Made by a program: the position numbers and the translations under genes. A DNA stretch of 64,000 nt from Nannocystis punicea. Its GTDB lineage: Bacteria; Myxococcota_A; Polyangia; Nannocystales; Nannocystaceae. Shown one piece after another: positions 25,901-36,300 of this stretch (positions within the stretch are counted from its first letter, which is position 1; every line of letters begins with the position of its first letter). Below the pieces are notes generated by a model, which was given only the letters and a program-made list of their open reading frames with translations, was not told the DNA's origin and did not search any database. The stretch covers positions 2,790,001 to 2,854,000 of the forward strand of contig NZ_CP114040.1 of NCBI RefSeq assembly GCF_026965555.1, in the 5' to 3' direction.

Positions 25901-28900
25901 GCCTGGCCGGGCGCGGCGATCCAGTGGACGACGAGGCGCTGGTGCGGGGCGACGCCGTCGGCGACGACGACCGCCTTGTCGACGCCGGGGACCTTCTCGA
26001 GCGCGGCCTCGATCTCGCCGAGCTCGACCCGGAAGCCGCGCAGCTTGACCTGGTGGTCGAGGCGGCCGAGGTACTCGATCTCGCCGTCGTCGCGGAAGCG
26101 GCCGAGGTCGCCGGTCTTGTAGACGCGGCCGGGGCCGAACGGGTCGGCGACGAAGCGCTCGCGGGTCAGGCCGGGGCGGTTCCAGTAGCCGCGGCTGACG
26201 CCCTCGCCGCCGATGTAGAGCTCGCCCGGGACGCCGATCGGGACCGGGCGCAGGCGCTGGTCGAGCAGGTAGACGCGGGTGTTGGCGAGCGGCCGGCCGA
26301 GGGTCGGCTCGTCGGTCGCGTCGCGTCGGGTCAGCGAGTAGGTCGAGTAGGTGGTGGTCTCGGTCGGGCCGTAGATGTTGTAGACGCGGTCGACGCCGGG
26401 CAGGCCGTAGGCGCGCTGCACGAGCTCGTTGCCGAGCTTCTCGCCGGCGAGGTTGATGGCCCGCACGCCGGTCGGCACGCGGCCGGCGCGGTGCAGCTCG
26501 GCCATCGCCGAGGGGACGAGGCTGAGCAGGCGGACGCGGTCCCTGGCCGGGACGTCGGGCAGGGCGAGGGCGTCGGCGGCGAGCACGACGGCGCCGCCGG
26601 CGATCAGCGGCAGGAAGATCTCGAGGATCGAGTAGTCGAAGCAGATCGAGGCGCAGGCGGACACCGCGACGAGGTCGTCGGGCTCGTACTGCCCGAGCGC
26701 GGCGTGCAGCATCGCCACGGTGTTGCGGTGCTCGATGGCGACGCCCTTGGGCTGGCCGGTCGAGCCGGAGGTGTAGATCAGGTAGGCGAGCCGCTCGGGC
26801 GCGACGGCGACGTCGAGTGGGGCGTCGGACTCGGCGGCGATCGCCGCGGCGTCGCCGTCGAGGGCGACGAGCTGCGAGCGGTCGGCGACGAAGCCCGAGG
26901 CGAGGCCGCGCTCGGTGACGATGAGGGCGGCGCCGGAGTCGGCGGCCATCAACGCCTGGCGCGTCAGCGGGTAGGTCGGATCGATCGGGACGTAGGCGCC
27001 GCCGGCCTTGAGGATCGCCAGCAGGGCGACGATCATCGCGTCGGTGCGATCGAGGCAGATGGCGATCCGCGTCTCGGCCTCGACGCCGCGGCGCTGGAGG
27101 AAGCGCGCGAGCCGGTTGGCGCGCTGCTCGAGCTCGGCGTAACTGACGACGCGGTCGCCGTGATAGATGGCCGGGGCGTCGGGGGTGCGCGCGGCCTGGG
27201 CGGCGAACAGGCCGTGGATGGTGGCGCCGCGGTCGTGGTCGCGGGCGGTCTGGTTCCAGGCGACGAGCAGCTGCTCGCGCTCGCCGTCGGTCAGCAGCGG
27301 GAGGTCGGCGATCTTCGGCGAGGCGGCGCGGGTGAGGCCGGTCAGCAGTCGCTCGAGGTGGCCGGCCATGCGCTCGACGCTGGCGGGCGCGAAGCAGGCG
27401 AGGTCGTACTCGATGGTGAAGTGGAGCTCGCGGCCGGGGATCGCGGTGACGACCAGCGGGTAGTGGGTCGGGTCGGCGGCGGCGTGGAAGCCGACCGACA
27501 GGTCGGGGTCGCTGAACTGCGAGGTGTCGAACGGGTAGTCCTGGTAGACGAACACGCTGCGGAACAGGGCGGTCCCGGCGGGCACGCCGGCGAACCGCTG
27601 GATGTCGGCGAGCGGGGTGATCTGGTGCTCGCGCGCGGCGGCCTGCCAGGCCTGCAGGCCGCGCAGCCAGGCCCACACGTCCTGGTCCTCGTCGACGCGG
27701 GCGCGGACCGGGAGCATGTGGATGAACAGGCCGACCATCGACTCGATGCCGGGGACCGCGACGTCGCGGCCCGAGACGACGGTGCCGAACAGGACGTCGT
27801 CCTGGCCGCTGTAGCGGGCGAGCAGGAGGGCCCAGGCGCCGGCGATGACGTTGGCGAGGGTCAGGCGCGCGGCGTCGGTGGCGGCGCCGAGGGCGGCGGT
27901 GAGGTCGGCCGGGAGGCGGATGTCGTGCGAGCGGAGGCCGTGCTGGTCGGTCGGGCCGCTGCGCTCGACGACCAACGGGGTCGGGGCGTCGAAGCCCTGC
28001 ATGGCGGTGCGCCAGTGGGCCGCGGCGGCGGCGTGGTCCTGGCGCTCGCGCCAGCGGAGGTAGTGCTCGTACGAGACGGCCGGGACGGCGGGGGCCGGGC
28101 GGCCGCGGACGATCGCGCGGTAGCCGGCCAGCAGCTCGCGCAGCAGCACGGACATGCTCCAGCCGTCCATCAGGATGTGGTGCGAGTCCCAGAACAGCAC
28201 GCGGCGGCGGTCGTCGAGGCGGACCAGAGTCATCCGCATCACCGGGGCGACGCCGAGCGGCAGCGGGCGAGCGGCCAGCTCGGGGCCGAGGGCTTCCAAC
28301 CTGGCTTTCAGGTCCTGTCCTCCGCGCCAGTCGATCTCGTCGACGGTGAGCGCGGCCTGGCGCAGGACGACCTGGACCGGCTCGCCGAGGCCCTCCCACG
28401 CGAAGCAGCTGCGCAGGGCCTCGTGCCGGCGCGACACCTGCTCCCAGGCGGCCTGCAGGGCGGCGAGGTCGAGCGCGCCGTCGAGTTCGAGGGCGACCTG
28501 GGTGGTGTAGGCGCTGGCGGTCTCGGCCTGCAGCGCGTGGTAGAGCATGCCCTGCTGCAGCGGGGTCAGCGGGTAGATCGCGGCGATCGTGGCGCGGCCG
28601 GTCTCGCCGACGCGCTCGAGCAGGCCGCGGAGCTCGCGGCGCGACAGCGTGACCAGCGGGAAGTCGGACGGGGTGAAGGTCCCGGTGGCGGTCCGGCAGT
28701 GGTGGACGAGGCGGGACAGCGCGGCGGCGAGGTCGTCGGCGAGGCGGGCGATGGTCGAGTCGTCGTGCAGGCCGCGGCTGTAGCCGAGAGTCAGCTCGAG
28801 GTGGTCGTCGTCGACGTGCGCGTTGACCTCGAGGACGTGGGCGCGACGGCCCTCGGCGGCCGCGAACGGGCCGGTGCCCTCGCGGGCGAGGCGGAGGCCG

Positions 28901-31900
28901 AGAGACGGGTCGAGGTCGCGGCGGAGCTGGCCGACGTAGTTGAAGGCGACCTCGGGCTGCGGCCAGGCGAGGCCGTCGCCCGAGACGAGGTGGCGCAGGA
29001 CGCCGAAGCCGACGCCGCGGCGCGGGACGGCGCGCAGCTGCTCCTTGACGGCGATCAGCGCCTCGGCCGGATCGTCGCTGGCGAGGGCGAGGCGGACCGG
29101 GTAGAGCGCGGTGAACCAGCCGACGGTGCGCGAGAGGTCGAGGTCGTCGAACAGGCCCTCGCGGCCGTGGCCCTCGAGGTCGATCCACGGGGCGTCGTCG
29201 CCGGTCCAGCGCGCGAGCGCCTGGACCAGCGCGGTCAGCAGGACCTCGTGCGCGCCGAGGCCGTAGGCGCGGGCCGCGTCGCGCAGGAGGGCGCGGGTGT
29301 CGTCGGCGTCGAGCTGGACGCGCAGCTCGGCGGCGCTGCTGCGGTCGTTGCGGCCGCCCGGGCGATCGAGCGGCAGCGGGCGCGGCGGGTCGGCGGCGAG
29401 CAGGGCCCGCTCGGCGGCGAAGTCGTCCTGTCCCGCGAGCGCACTCAGGCGCTCGGAGAAGCGCTTGAACGAGGCGGTGCGGGCCGGCAGGGCCGGGGCC
29501 TCGTCGGCGGCGAGGCGGCGCCAGGCGGTCGCCAGGTCGGGCAGCAGGACCTGCCACGAGACTGCGTCGACGACGAGGTGGTGGACGACCCACAGCAGGC
29601 GGCACGGCTCGCCGGCGCCCATGCGGACGAAGGCGGCGCGCATGACCGGGCCGGCGGTGATGTCGAGGCCGGCCTGCAGGCGCGACGCGGCGCGCTCGAG
29701 GGCGGCGGGGCGCTGGTCGGCGGGCGTGCGCGAGAGGTTGACGACCTCGAACACGACCTCGTCGGCGGCGGCCAGGCACTCCTGAGACCAGGTCGGGCGG
29801 CCGGCGTCGTCGGCCGCCGGGGTGAAGCGCAGGCGCAGGGCGTCGTGGTGGGCCTGGAGCTCCTCGAGGGCGCCGCGCAGCAGGTCGGGGTCGGTGTCGG
29901 CCGGGACCTCGAGCAGGACCGACTGGTTGAAGTGATGCACGTGGCGCGCGGTCGGGTGGTCCTGGTCGAGGAACCACTGCTGGATCGGCGTCAGCGGCAC
30001 CGGGCCGGAGACCGTGCCCTCGTCGGCGGCGCCCGGTCCGCTCGGGGTCGCGGCGGCGGCGAGCTCGGCGACCGTGGGGTGGTCGAACAGCTGGCCGGGG
30101 CGCAGCGCGAGGCCGGCCTCGCGGGCGCGGGCGACGACCTGGATGCCGAGGATCGAGTCGCCGCCGAGCTCGAAGAAGTTGTCGTGGATGCCCATGCCGG
30201 CGACGCCGAGGACGGCGCGGAAGATGGCGAGCAGGGCCCGCTCGGCGTCGGTGCGCGGCTCGGCCGGCGCGGCGCCGGCGACGTCGGGGGCAGGCAGGGC
30301 GCGCAGGTCGATCTTGCCGTTGAGCGTCAGCGGCAGGGCGGCCAGGGCGACGACCGCCGAGGGGACCAGGTGGGCCGGCAGGGCCGCGCGCAGGCCGTCG
30401 CGGACGCGGCCCTCGAGGCCGGCGGCGAGGTCGGGGCTGCGCGGGGTGACGTAGGCGACCAGGCGCGGCGCGGCGGCGGCGTCGACCGAGTGCACCGTGA
30501 CGACCGCGTCGGCGACCCCGGGCAGGCCGCGGAGGACGTGCTCGATCTCCGTCGGCTCGACCCGGTAGCCGCGGATCTTCACCTGAGTGTCGACGCGGCC
30601 GAGGAACTCGAGCGGCGGCGGGCCGGCCTCGCCGAGGCGGTAGCGGACCAGGTCGCCGGTCCTGTACAGGCGGCCGGGGCCGAACGAGTTGGCGACGAAC
30701 TTGCGGGCGGTCAGCTCGGGGCGGTTGTGATAGCCGCGGCCGACGCCGACGCCGGCGAGGCAGAGCTCGCCGACGGCGCCCGGCGGGACCAGGCGGCCGC
30801 GGCGGTCGAGCACGTAGGCCTGCACGTTGGCGATCGGGCGGCCGATCGGGGGCGCGGCGCCGTCGGCGACGCAGGGGGCCCAGGTGGCGAGGATCGAGGC
30901 CTCGGTCGGGCCGTAGAGGTTGAGCATGCGGCGGCCGGCGCCCCAGCGCTCGACCAGCGCGGCCGGGCAGCGCTCGCCGGCGACGACGAGGGTGTGCAGC
31001 GACGGCAGGGCGGCGTCGGGCAGGGCCGCGAGCATGGTCGGCGGCAGGCAGGTGTGGGTGATCGACTCGCGCTCGATCAACGGCACCAGGCCGGCGGCCA
31101 GGAACTCGCCGTCGCGCGGGGCGAGGTAGACCGCACCGCCGGCGCACAGCATCACGAACAGGTGGGCGAGGGCGCCGTCGAAGTTGAACGACAGGACGTG
31201 CGCGTGGCGGGTGCCCGGGCCGGTCTCCATGATCCGGACGTGGGCGTCGATCGAGTTGCAGAGGCCGCGGTGCTCGATCTGCGCCCCGTTGGGCGTGCCG
31301 GTCGAGCCCGATGTGTAGAGCACGTAGGCGAGGTCGCCGGGGCCGGCGGCGCCGCGCGGGCGCTCGTCGGGGAGGTCGCCCGGGTCCGTGTCGAGGTCGA
31401 CGAGCCGGAGGTCGGGCGCCGGCAGGCGCTCGCGCAGGGCCCCGCGGCTGACGACGACGTCGACGCCGGTGTCGGCGAGCAGCAGCTGCAGGCGCGTGGG
31501 CGGGTGCTCGGGGTCGAGGACGACGAAGGCGCCGCCGGCCTTGAGCACGCCGAGCAGGGCGGCGACGAGGTCGGCGGAGCGCTCGAGGCAGACGCCGACG
31601 AGCCGGTCGGGGCCGACGCCGAGGCGCAGCAGGCGGTGGGCGATCGCGTCGGCGCGGCGGTCGAGCTCGCGGTACGAGAGGGCGCCGCCGCGGCCGCACA
31701 GGTCGACCAGCGCGGGCGCGTCGGGGGTGCGGAGGGCCTGGGCCTCGAAGCGAAGGTGGACGCAGGCGTCGGGGCCGAGCGGGACGTCGGTCTGGTTCCA
31801 CTCGACGAGCAGCTGGCGGCGCTCGTCGTCGGCGATCGATTCGAGCGCGGAGGCGGGGCGCTGGCGGTCGCGCAGGACGTCGCGGAGCAGGCGCTCGTAG

Positions 31901-33357
31901 CGGGCGGCGAGGGCGACGATCGAGCGGCGATCGAAGAGGTCGCAGTTGTACTCGACGGCGATCTCGAGGCCGGTGTCGAGCTCGGAGATCCACAGGGCCA
32001 GGTCGAGCTTGGCGGCGCGGAAGCGGAGCTCGCGGCGGGTGGTGCGGAGGCCGGGCAGGGCGAGGCCGCCGGCGGAGAATTTTTCCAGCGAGAGCGCGAC
32101 CTGGGCGAGCGGGTTCTGGCCGGCGACGCGGTCGGGCCGCAGGTCCTGGGCGACGCGCTCGAACGGCAGGTCCTCGTGTTCGCCGGCGGCGAGCACCGCG
32201 GCGCGCACGCGCTGCAGGAGGGTGGAGATGCTCGGGTCGTCGGCGAGCTCGGCTCGGATCACGGCGATGTTGAAGAAGTGGCCGATCAGCGGCTCGAGCG
32301 CGGGGTGGCGCCGGCCGAGAGTGCCCGAGGCGACCCCGAAGTCGTCCTGGCCGGACAGGCGCGCGAGCAGCACCTGGAAGGCGGCGAACAGGACGTTGTG
32401 CAGGCTGACGCCCTCGGCGCGGGCGACGTCGCGGAGTGATTGTGTCAGGGCGGCGTCGATGACATGGAGGTGATGATCGCCGCGGAAGGCCGGGGTCGCG
32501 GGGCGCGGGCGGTCGGTCGGCAGGCGCAGGGCCGGGAGGTCGGCGAGGGTCTGTCGCCAGTGGGCGAGGTGGCGCTCGGCGGCGTCGCCGGCGAGGCGCT
32601 CGGCGTGCCAGCGGCTGAAGTCGGCGTACTGCAGCGGCAGCGGCGGCAGCGGCGACGGGCGGCCGGCGGCGAAGGCCGGGTAGAGCGCGGCGAGCTCGCG
32701 GCAGAGGACGGTCAGCGACCAGCCGTCGGCGACGATGTGGTGCACGACGAGGCACAGGACGTGCTCGCCCTCGGCGAGGCGGAACAGGCGGGCGCGCAGG
32801 AGCGGGCCGCGCTCGAGGTCGAAGGGGCGGTGGACCTCGCGCTCGAGCCGGCGCTCGAGCTCGGCCTCGCGGGCGGCGAGGTCGAGGTCGGCGAGGTCGT
32901 CGACGGCGAGGTCGAGGGAGCGCGCGGCGTGGATGACCTGCACGGGGGTGTCCCCGCGCAGCTCGAAGGTGGTCCGCAGGCTCTCGTGGCGGCGGACGAC
33001 CTCGTCGAGGCTGCGCGCGAGGACTGCGACGTCGAGCGGGCCGCTCAGGCCGGACACGAACGGGACGTTGTAGGCGACGTTGCCGCCGCCCTGCTGGCCG
33101 ACGAACCACAGGCCGCGCTGGACCGGGGAGACCGCGACCACGCCGTCGTGCGGGAGGGCGCGCAGCTGCTGGTGAGCGGCGGCGTCGCGACCCTGGCGGA
33201 TGAAGGCCAGCAGCTCGTCCTTGTGGGCGCGCAGCTCGGCGAGCAGGGCGTCGTCGATCGCGCCGTCCGGGGCGTCGTAGCCGAGGAAGCCGTCGTCGTC
33301 CCACAGGCGGACGTCGAGGCGCTGGAGGCGAAGCACGAGGTCGTGGATGTTCGTCAT
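22984..33357 (-). CDS. NRPS C-A-PCP-E-C-A-PCP-TE fused to a PEP-utiliser domain
   Basis: Two-module peptide synthetase, 3,457 residues. Order: TubC-like docking domain (about 1-58), C (HHIVADG, 206-212), A (YTSGSTG near 681), PCP (GGDSI, Ser1068), E (HHLVVDAVSW from 1259), C (HHILMDG from 1726), A (YTSGSTG near 2195), PCP (GGHSL, Ser2578), thioesterase (GHSAG, Ser2710), then about 560 residues (2,899 to the end) of PEP-utiliser type, ending in TDTGGMLCHAAVVAREYGIP with the phosphocarrier His3409. The first module yields a D-residue, the second adds the last residue and the TE releases or cyclises the chain. Specificity codes read by eye: DGACVALIL and DYLSNAITY (uncertain). The ATG at 33357 (MTNIHDLVLRLQ) is chosen for the docking domain; the frame is open far upstream but only as a shadow of the previous gene. 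The phosphotransferase fusion is exceptional; its ATP domain is encoded separately. Confidence 0.93.
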   Translation of the reverse strand: MTNIHDLVLRLQRLDVRLWDDDGFLGYDAPDGAIDDALLAELRAHKDELLAFIRQGRDAAAHQQLRALPHDGVVAVSPVQRGLWFVGQQGGGNVAYNVPFVSGLSGPLDVAVLARSLDEVVRRHESLRTTFELRGDTPVQVIHAARSLDLAVDDLADLDLAAREAELERRLEREVHRPFDLERGPLLRARLFRLAEGEHVLCLVVHHIVADGWSLTVLCRELAALYPAFAAGRPSPLPPLPLQYADFSRWHAERLAGDAAERHLAHWRQTLADLPALRLPTDRPRPATPAFRGDHHLHVIDAALTQSLRDVARAEGVSLHNVLFAAFQVLLARLSGQDDFGVASGTLGRRHPALEPLIGHFFNIAVIRAELADDPSISTLLQRVRAAVLAAGEHEDLPFERVAQDLRPDRVAGQNPLAQVALSLEKFSAGGLALPGLRTTRRELRFRAAKLDLALWISELDTGLEIAVEYNCDLFDRRSIVALAARYERLLRDVLRDRQRPASALESIADDERRQLLVEWNQTDVPLGPDACVHLRFEAQALRTPDAPALVDLCGRGGALSYRELDRRADAIAHRLLRLGVGPDRLVGVCLERSADLVAALLGVLKAGGAFVVLDPEHPPTRLQLLLADTGVDVVVSRGALRERLPAPDLRLVDLDTDPGDLPDERPRGAAGPGDLAYVLYTSGSTGTPNGAQIEHRGLCNSIDAHVRIMETGPGTRHAHVLSFNFDGALAHLFVMLCAGGAVYLAPRDGEFLAAGLVPLIERESITHTCLPPTMLAALPDAALPSLHTLVVAGERCPAALVERWGAGRRMLNLYGPTEASILATWAPCVADGAAPPIGRPIANVQAYVLDRRGRLVPPGAVGELCLAGVGVGRGYHNRPELTARKFVANSFGPGRLYRTGDLVRYRLGEAGPPPLEFLGRVDTQVKIRGYRVEPTEIEHVLRGLPGVADAVVTVHSVDAAAAPRLVAYVTPRSPDLAAGLEGRVRDGLRAALPAHLVPSAVVALAALPLTLNGKIDLRALPAPDVAGAAPAEPRTDAERALLAIFRAVLGVAGMGIHDNFFELGGDSILGIQVVARAREAGLALRPGQLFDHPTVAELAAAATPSGPGAADEGTVSGPVPLTPIQQWFLDQDHPTARHVHHFNQSVLLEVPADTDPDLLRGALEELQAHHDALRLRFTPAADDAGRPTWSQECLAAADEVVFEVVNLSRTPADQRPAALERAASRLQAGLDITAGPVMRAAFVRMGAGEPCRLLWVVHHLVVDAVSWQVLLPDLATAWRRLAADEAPALPARTASFKRFSERLSALAGQDDFAAERALLAADPPRPLPLDRPGGRNDRSSAAELRVQLDADDTRALLRDAARAYGLGAHEVLLTALVQALARWTGDDAPWIDLEGHGREGLFDDLDLSRTVGWFTALYPVRLALASDDPAEALIAVKEQLRAVPRRGVGFGVLRHLVSGDGLAWPQPEVAFNYVGQLRRDLDPSLGLRLAREGTGPFAAAEGRRAHVLEVNAHVDDDHLELTLGYSRGLHDDSTIARLADDLAAALSRLVHHCRTATGTFTPSDFPLVTLSRRELRGLLERVGETGRATIAAIYPLTPLQQGMLYHALQAETASAYTTQVALELDGALDLAALQAAWEQVSRRHEALRSCFAWEGLGEPVQVVLRQAALTVDEIDWRGGQDLKARLEALGPELAARPLPLGVAPVMRMTLVRLDDRRRVLFWDSHHILMDGWSMSVLLRELLAGYRAIVRGRPAPAVPAVSYEHYLRWRERQDHAAAAAHWRTAMQGFDAPTPLVVERSGPTDQHGLRSHDIRLPADLTAALGAATDAARLTLANVIAGAWALLLARYSGQDDVLFGTVVSGRDVAVPGIESMVGLFIHMLPVRARVDEDQDVWAWLRGLQAWQAAAREHQITPLADIQRFAGVPAGTALFRSVFVYQDYPFDTSQFSDPDLSVGFHAAADPTHYPLVVTAIPGRELHFTIEYDLACFAPASVERMAGHLERLLTGLTRAASPKIADLPLLTDGEREQLLVAWNQTARDHDRGATIHGLFAAQAARTPDAPAIYHGDRVVSYAELEQRANRLARFLQRRGVEAETRIAICLDRTDAMIVALLAILKAGGAYVPIDPTYPLTRQALMAADSGAALIVTERGLASGFVADRSQLVALDGDAAAIAAESDAPLDVAVAPERLAYLIYTSGSTGQPKGVAIEHRNTVAMLHAALGQYEPDDLVAVSACASICFDYSILEIFLPLIAGGAVVLAADALALPDVPARDRVRLLSLVPSAMAELHRAGRVPTGVRAINLAGEKLGNELVQRAYGLPGVDRVYNIYGPTETTTYSTYSLTRRDATDEPTLGRPLANTRVYLLDQRLRPVPIGVPGELYIGGEGVSRGYWNRPGLTRERFVADPFGPGRVYKTGDLGRFRDDGEIEYLGRLDHQVKLRGFRVELGEIEAALEKVPGVDKAVVVADGVAPHQRLVVHWIAAPGQAPTVADLRARLAAGLPAFMVPEIYLRRDAFPLTASGKIDRRALPSPDEADLQHSAWQPPETATERALAAIWQEVLEVERVGADDNFFRLGGHSLLALTMVLRVEAELGHTISIATLFQAPTLRELARTMTADQPVPSTTSPLLLPIQPKGARPPVFCVGGFGVHASYLHPLGPALGEDQPLYGLQPLDLAEEMPDVTRMEQLAARLADLVQGVQPQGPYTLSGHSAGARLALAIALELEARGHRTALVVLDMHAPVHGGAAQDKWTSDDQLLDYIRQMKVVLGEALAVDIDATAKMPDDQAWAHIAAILERERLLPPGGGVDTLRRTIRLRERVFTLLADFVPARPYPGRVVLLSVADRRRVGMPRISPEAWQAYCTRDVEAHIVPGDHLTMIREPHVGVVAAHLRRVVDGQRPAEAAPAQPFTVAWDDPDDAKAMWLFDVAHSPAPMARLDFDLRMAPMTSGTNRANDLYKLPLASHPRLLNGFVYQKAIVPEIEPDAAAEVWRSADAALRQGGEGLAGNWSGAWLPEIQQHLAALQSIDLAGASLSQLVAHLVDLRRRVVRLWEIHFELMYPVTLALSDFDDAYRDLFPDARPLDVYELLAGFPTKTTEANLRLWDIGRAAARDPAARALVVDTPPEALLAALATSPEGQALHAELQGYLRVYGERGDDLYIDRPTWNEAPLPVLRSLREAVLQPDRDLAAELRQQAARREARLAEVRQALAAHPRPVVDEFEALLAAAQASTFLGEEHNFWIDCKITFHARRAALEVGRRLAAAGAIADVDDVFHLSLAELTALAEADPLPPQHALVAERQAEAARFAGFKPPGVLGVPRPFLPMDSALMRAMFRMNGDRVSPQARSGALDGLPGARGRVTGPARIVRTLPEAGKLRPGDVLVATATLPSWTPYFAIAAAVVTDTGGMLCHAAVVAREYGIPAVVGTRAATSMLKDGQLVEVDGDAGTVRVVAAAQEPA

Positions 33358-33389
33358 GGCGAGGGGATGCGAAGGAGGAAAAGCGAGGG

Positions 33390-36300
33390 TCACAGGCGGC
33401 CGCTCTGGCGGCGCGCGGGGCCGGGTTCGGGGCGCGCGGCGAGCTGCAGGGTGGCGCGCGCGAGCTCGACGTGGCGGGCGACCTCGCGGATCGTCGGCTT
33501 CTCGAGCAGGGCGCGGACCGGCAGCTCGACGCCGAACACCGCGGGCAGGCGGGACATGGCCTGGACCGCGAGCAGCGAGTCGCCGCCGACCTCGAAGAAG
33601 TCGTCGTCGATGCCGACGCGGTCGAGGCCGAGCAGGGTGCACCAGACGTCGGCGAGGCCGCGCTCGACGTCGTTGCGCGGCTCGACGAGCGCGGCGTCGC
33701 TGTCGCGCAGGTGCTCGGGCGGCGGGAGGGCGCGGACGTCGACCTTGCCGTTGATGTTGATCGGGATCTGCGGGAGCACGACGATCGCCGACGGGATCAG
33801 GTAGTGCGGCAGGGCGTCGCGCAGCTCGCGGCGCAGGGCGGTGACCAGCTCGCGCTGACGCTCGCCCTGCAGCGGATCGCTGGCCAGGTCGGTGCGAGGC
33901 CCGAGCGCGGCCGGCGGGGCCAGCGGGACGCGCGGGACGGTGTCGCGGCCGGCGGCGATCGCCGCGTCGAAGCTGCCGTCGCGGCGCCCGGCGGCCCAGC
34001 TCAGGCGGACGCGGCACCCGAGCTCGTCCTCGAGGGCGAACAGGGCCTCGGGGTCCCAGGCGCGCGGGTCGGGCGGCGCCGACTGCCACGCGCGCTCGTC
34101 GTCGCCGTGCAGCCAGCGGCGCAGGTCGTCGAGCGCGGCGAGGCGGGCGTTGCTCAGGTCGCGCAGGCCGAGCACCCGGCCCGCAGGCGCGTCCGCCAGC
34201 CAGGCGCGCACGCCCGCGAGGTCGATCGCGCCGGCGTCGCGCCACTCGTGCGGGGCCTGGCCCTGCGGCTCGACGCCGAGGCGCAGGGTGACGTCGTAGC
34301 GGAACTGCGTCAGCTCGTTGAGGAAGGCGCCGCGCTTGGGCGCGACCTCGACGTCGACGATCTGCGGGAACTCGGCCCGCAGCTCGGTGAAGAAGCGGGG
34401 GTCGAGCACGAGCTCGTTGTCGCGGACGAGGGCGCGGCCGACCCGGGCGTGCAGGTCGCGGCGGGTGGCGCCGGGGTTCCGGTGGTGCTCGACCGAGGCG
34501 TGGTAGGTCTCGAGCAGCGGCAGGCTGCGGATGTCGCCGAGGAAGATCGCGCCGCGCTCGCCCATGCGCGCGAGCAGGCCGGCGAGGACGTGGCGCAGGT
34601 AGGCGGCCGAGGGGAAGTACTGGACGACCGAGTTGAGGATGACCGTGTCGTAGTCGCCGCCCAGGCCGGAGAAGTCGTGGGCCGGCTGTTGCGAGACCTC
34701 GACGTGCCCGAGGCCGCCGAGGTGGGCCTTGAGCGCGGCGGCCTTGGTGATCGCGTAGGACGACAGGTCGGTGCCGCGGTAGCGGCGGACGCGAGGCGCG
34801 ATGCGGGCGAGCAGCATGCCGCTGCCGCAGCCGATCTCGAGCACGTCGCGCGGGGCGAGCCCCAGGATCCGCGCGCCCGTCGACTCGGCCCACACGCGCA
34901 TCTGCGCGGGGTCGATGTCCTCGCCGGTGTAGCTGTTCTTCCAGCCGCGCAGGTCGAGGGTCAGGTCGCCCTCGAGGGCGGCCTGCGGCGCCGGGGCCTC
35001 GGCGCGGCCGCGGGTGGTGTCGAGGCCGGGGGCGACTACCTTCTCGTAGATCGCGTCCCACGAGGCGACGTGGGCCAGCTCCTGCTCGCGGGTGCTGTCG
35101 CGGCGAGCCGGGGTGACGTAGGCGACGAGCCGCTGGGTGTTCGGGGTGGCGCCCTCGACGACCGTGACGACCGCCTCGCGCACGAGCGGCGAGGCGCGCA
35201 GCGGGGCCTCGATCTCGCCGAGCTCGAGCCGATAGCCGCGCAGCTTGACGAGGTTGTCGATGCGGCGGATGAACTCGAGCGTCGGCGCCTCGCCGGGCAG
35301 GACGCGCCAGCGGACCAGGTCGCCGGTGCGGTAGAGCCGGCCGCCGCGGAACGGGTCGTCGGAGTACTTGCGCGCGGTGGCGTCGGGCCGGTCGTGATAG
35401 CCGCGGCCGACGCCGACGCCGGCGAGGTGGAGCTCGCCGGCGACGCCGGCAGGGACGACCTGGCCCCAGCGATCGAGGACGTAGGCCTGGATGTTGGGGA
35501 TCAGGCGGCCGATCGGCGGCGGGAGGCCGTCGTCGACGCAGCGCCACGAGGTGACGAGGATCGAGGTCTCGGTCGGGCCGTAGATGTTGATGAGCCGGCG
35601 CGTCCGACCCCAGCGGGCGACGACCTCGGGGGTGCAGCGCTCGCCGCCGACGAGGATCGTGTGCAGCGTCGGCAGCTCGGCGTCGGGCATCGCCGCGAGC
35701 ATGGCCGGCGGGAAGAAGGTGTGCGTCGACCGCTCGCGCTCGATGAGGGCGATCAAGGCCTTGCCGAGGTAGTCGCCGTCGCGCGGGGCCAGCTGCACCG
35801 TGCCGCCGCAGGCGAGCATCCAGAACAGCTTGGCGAGCGCGCCGTCGAAGTTGAACGAGAGGATGTGGATCAGGCGCGAGCCGGGGCCGCTCTCGAGGAT
35901 CCGGACCGTGGCCTCGACCGAGTTGACGAGGCCGCGGTGCTCGAGCACGGCGCCGTTGGGCTCGCCGGTCGAGCCGGAGGTGTACAGCACGGCCGCGAGG
36001 TCGCCGGCCCGTACGCCGCTGTCCGGGCGAGTGACGGGCTCGTCGGCGAAGCCGCGGTCGACGTCGACGAGCTGCGCGGTGACCTCGGGCAGCACCGACA
36101 GCAGCCGGCCGCGGGTGACGACGACGGGCGCGGCGGCGTCGGCCAGCACCGCGGCGAGGCGCCGCCGCGGGTGCTCCGGGTCGAGCGGGACGTAGGCGCC
36201 GCCGGCCTTGAGGATCCCGAGCAGGCAGACGACGAGATCGGCGCCCCGCTCCATGCACATGCTGACCAGCACGTCGGGGCCGACGCCGAGCCGGCGCAGG

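Noticed and set aside
24304..32439. Very long plus-strand open frame (over 2,700 codons) opposite the NRPS
   Set aside because: It is rich in Asp, Val, Arg, Gly and Ala without any domain, and it mirrors the NRPS codons; a typical antisense shadow in GC-rich DNA.
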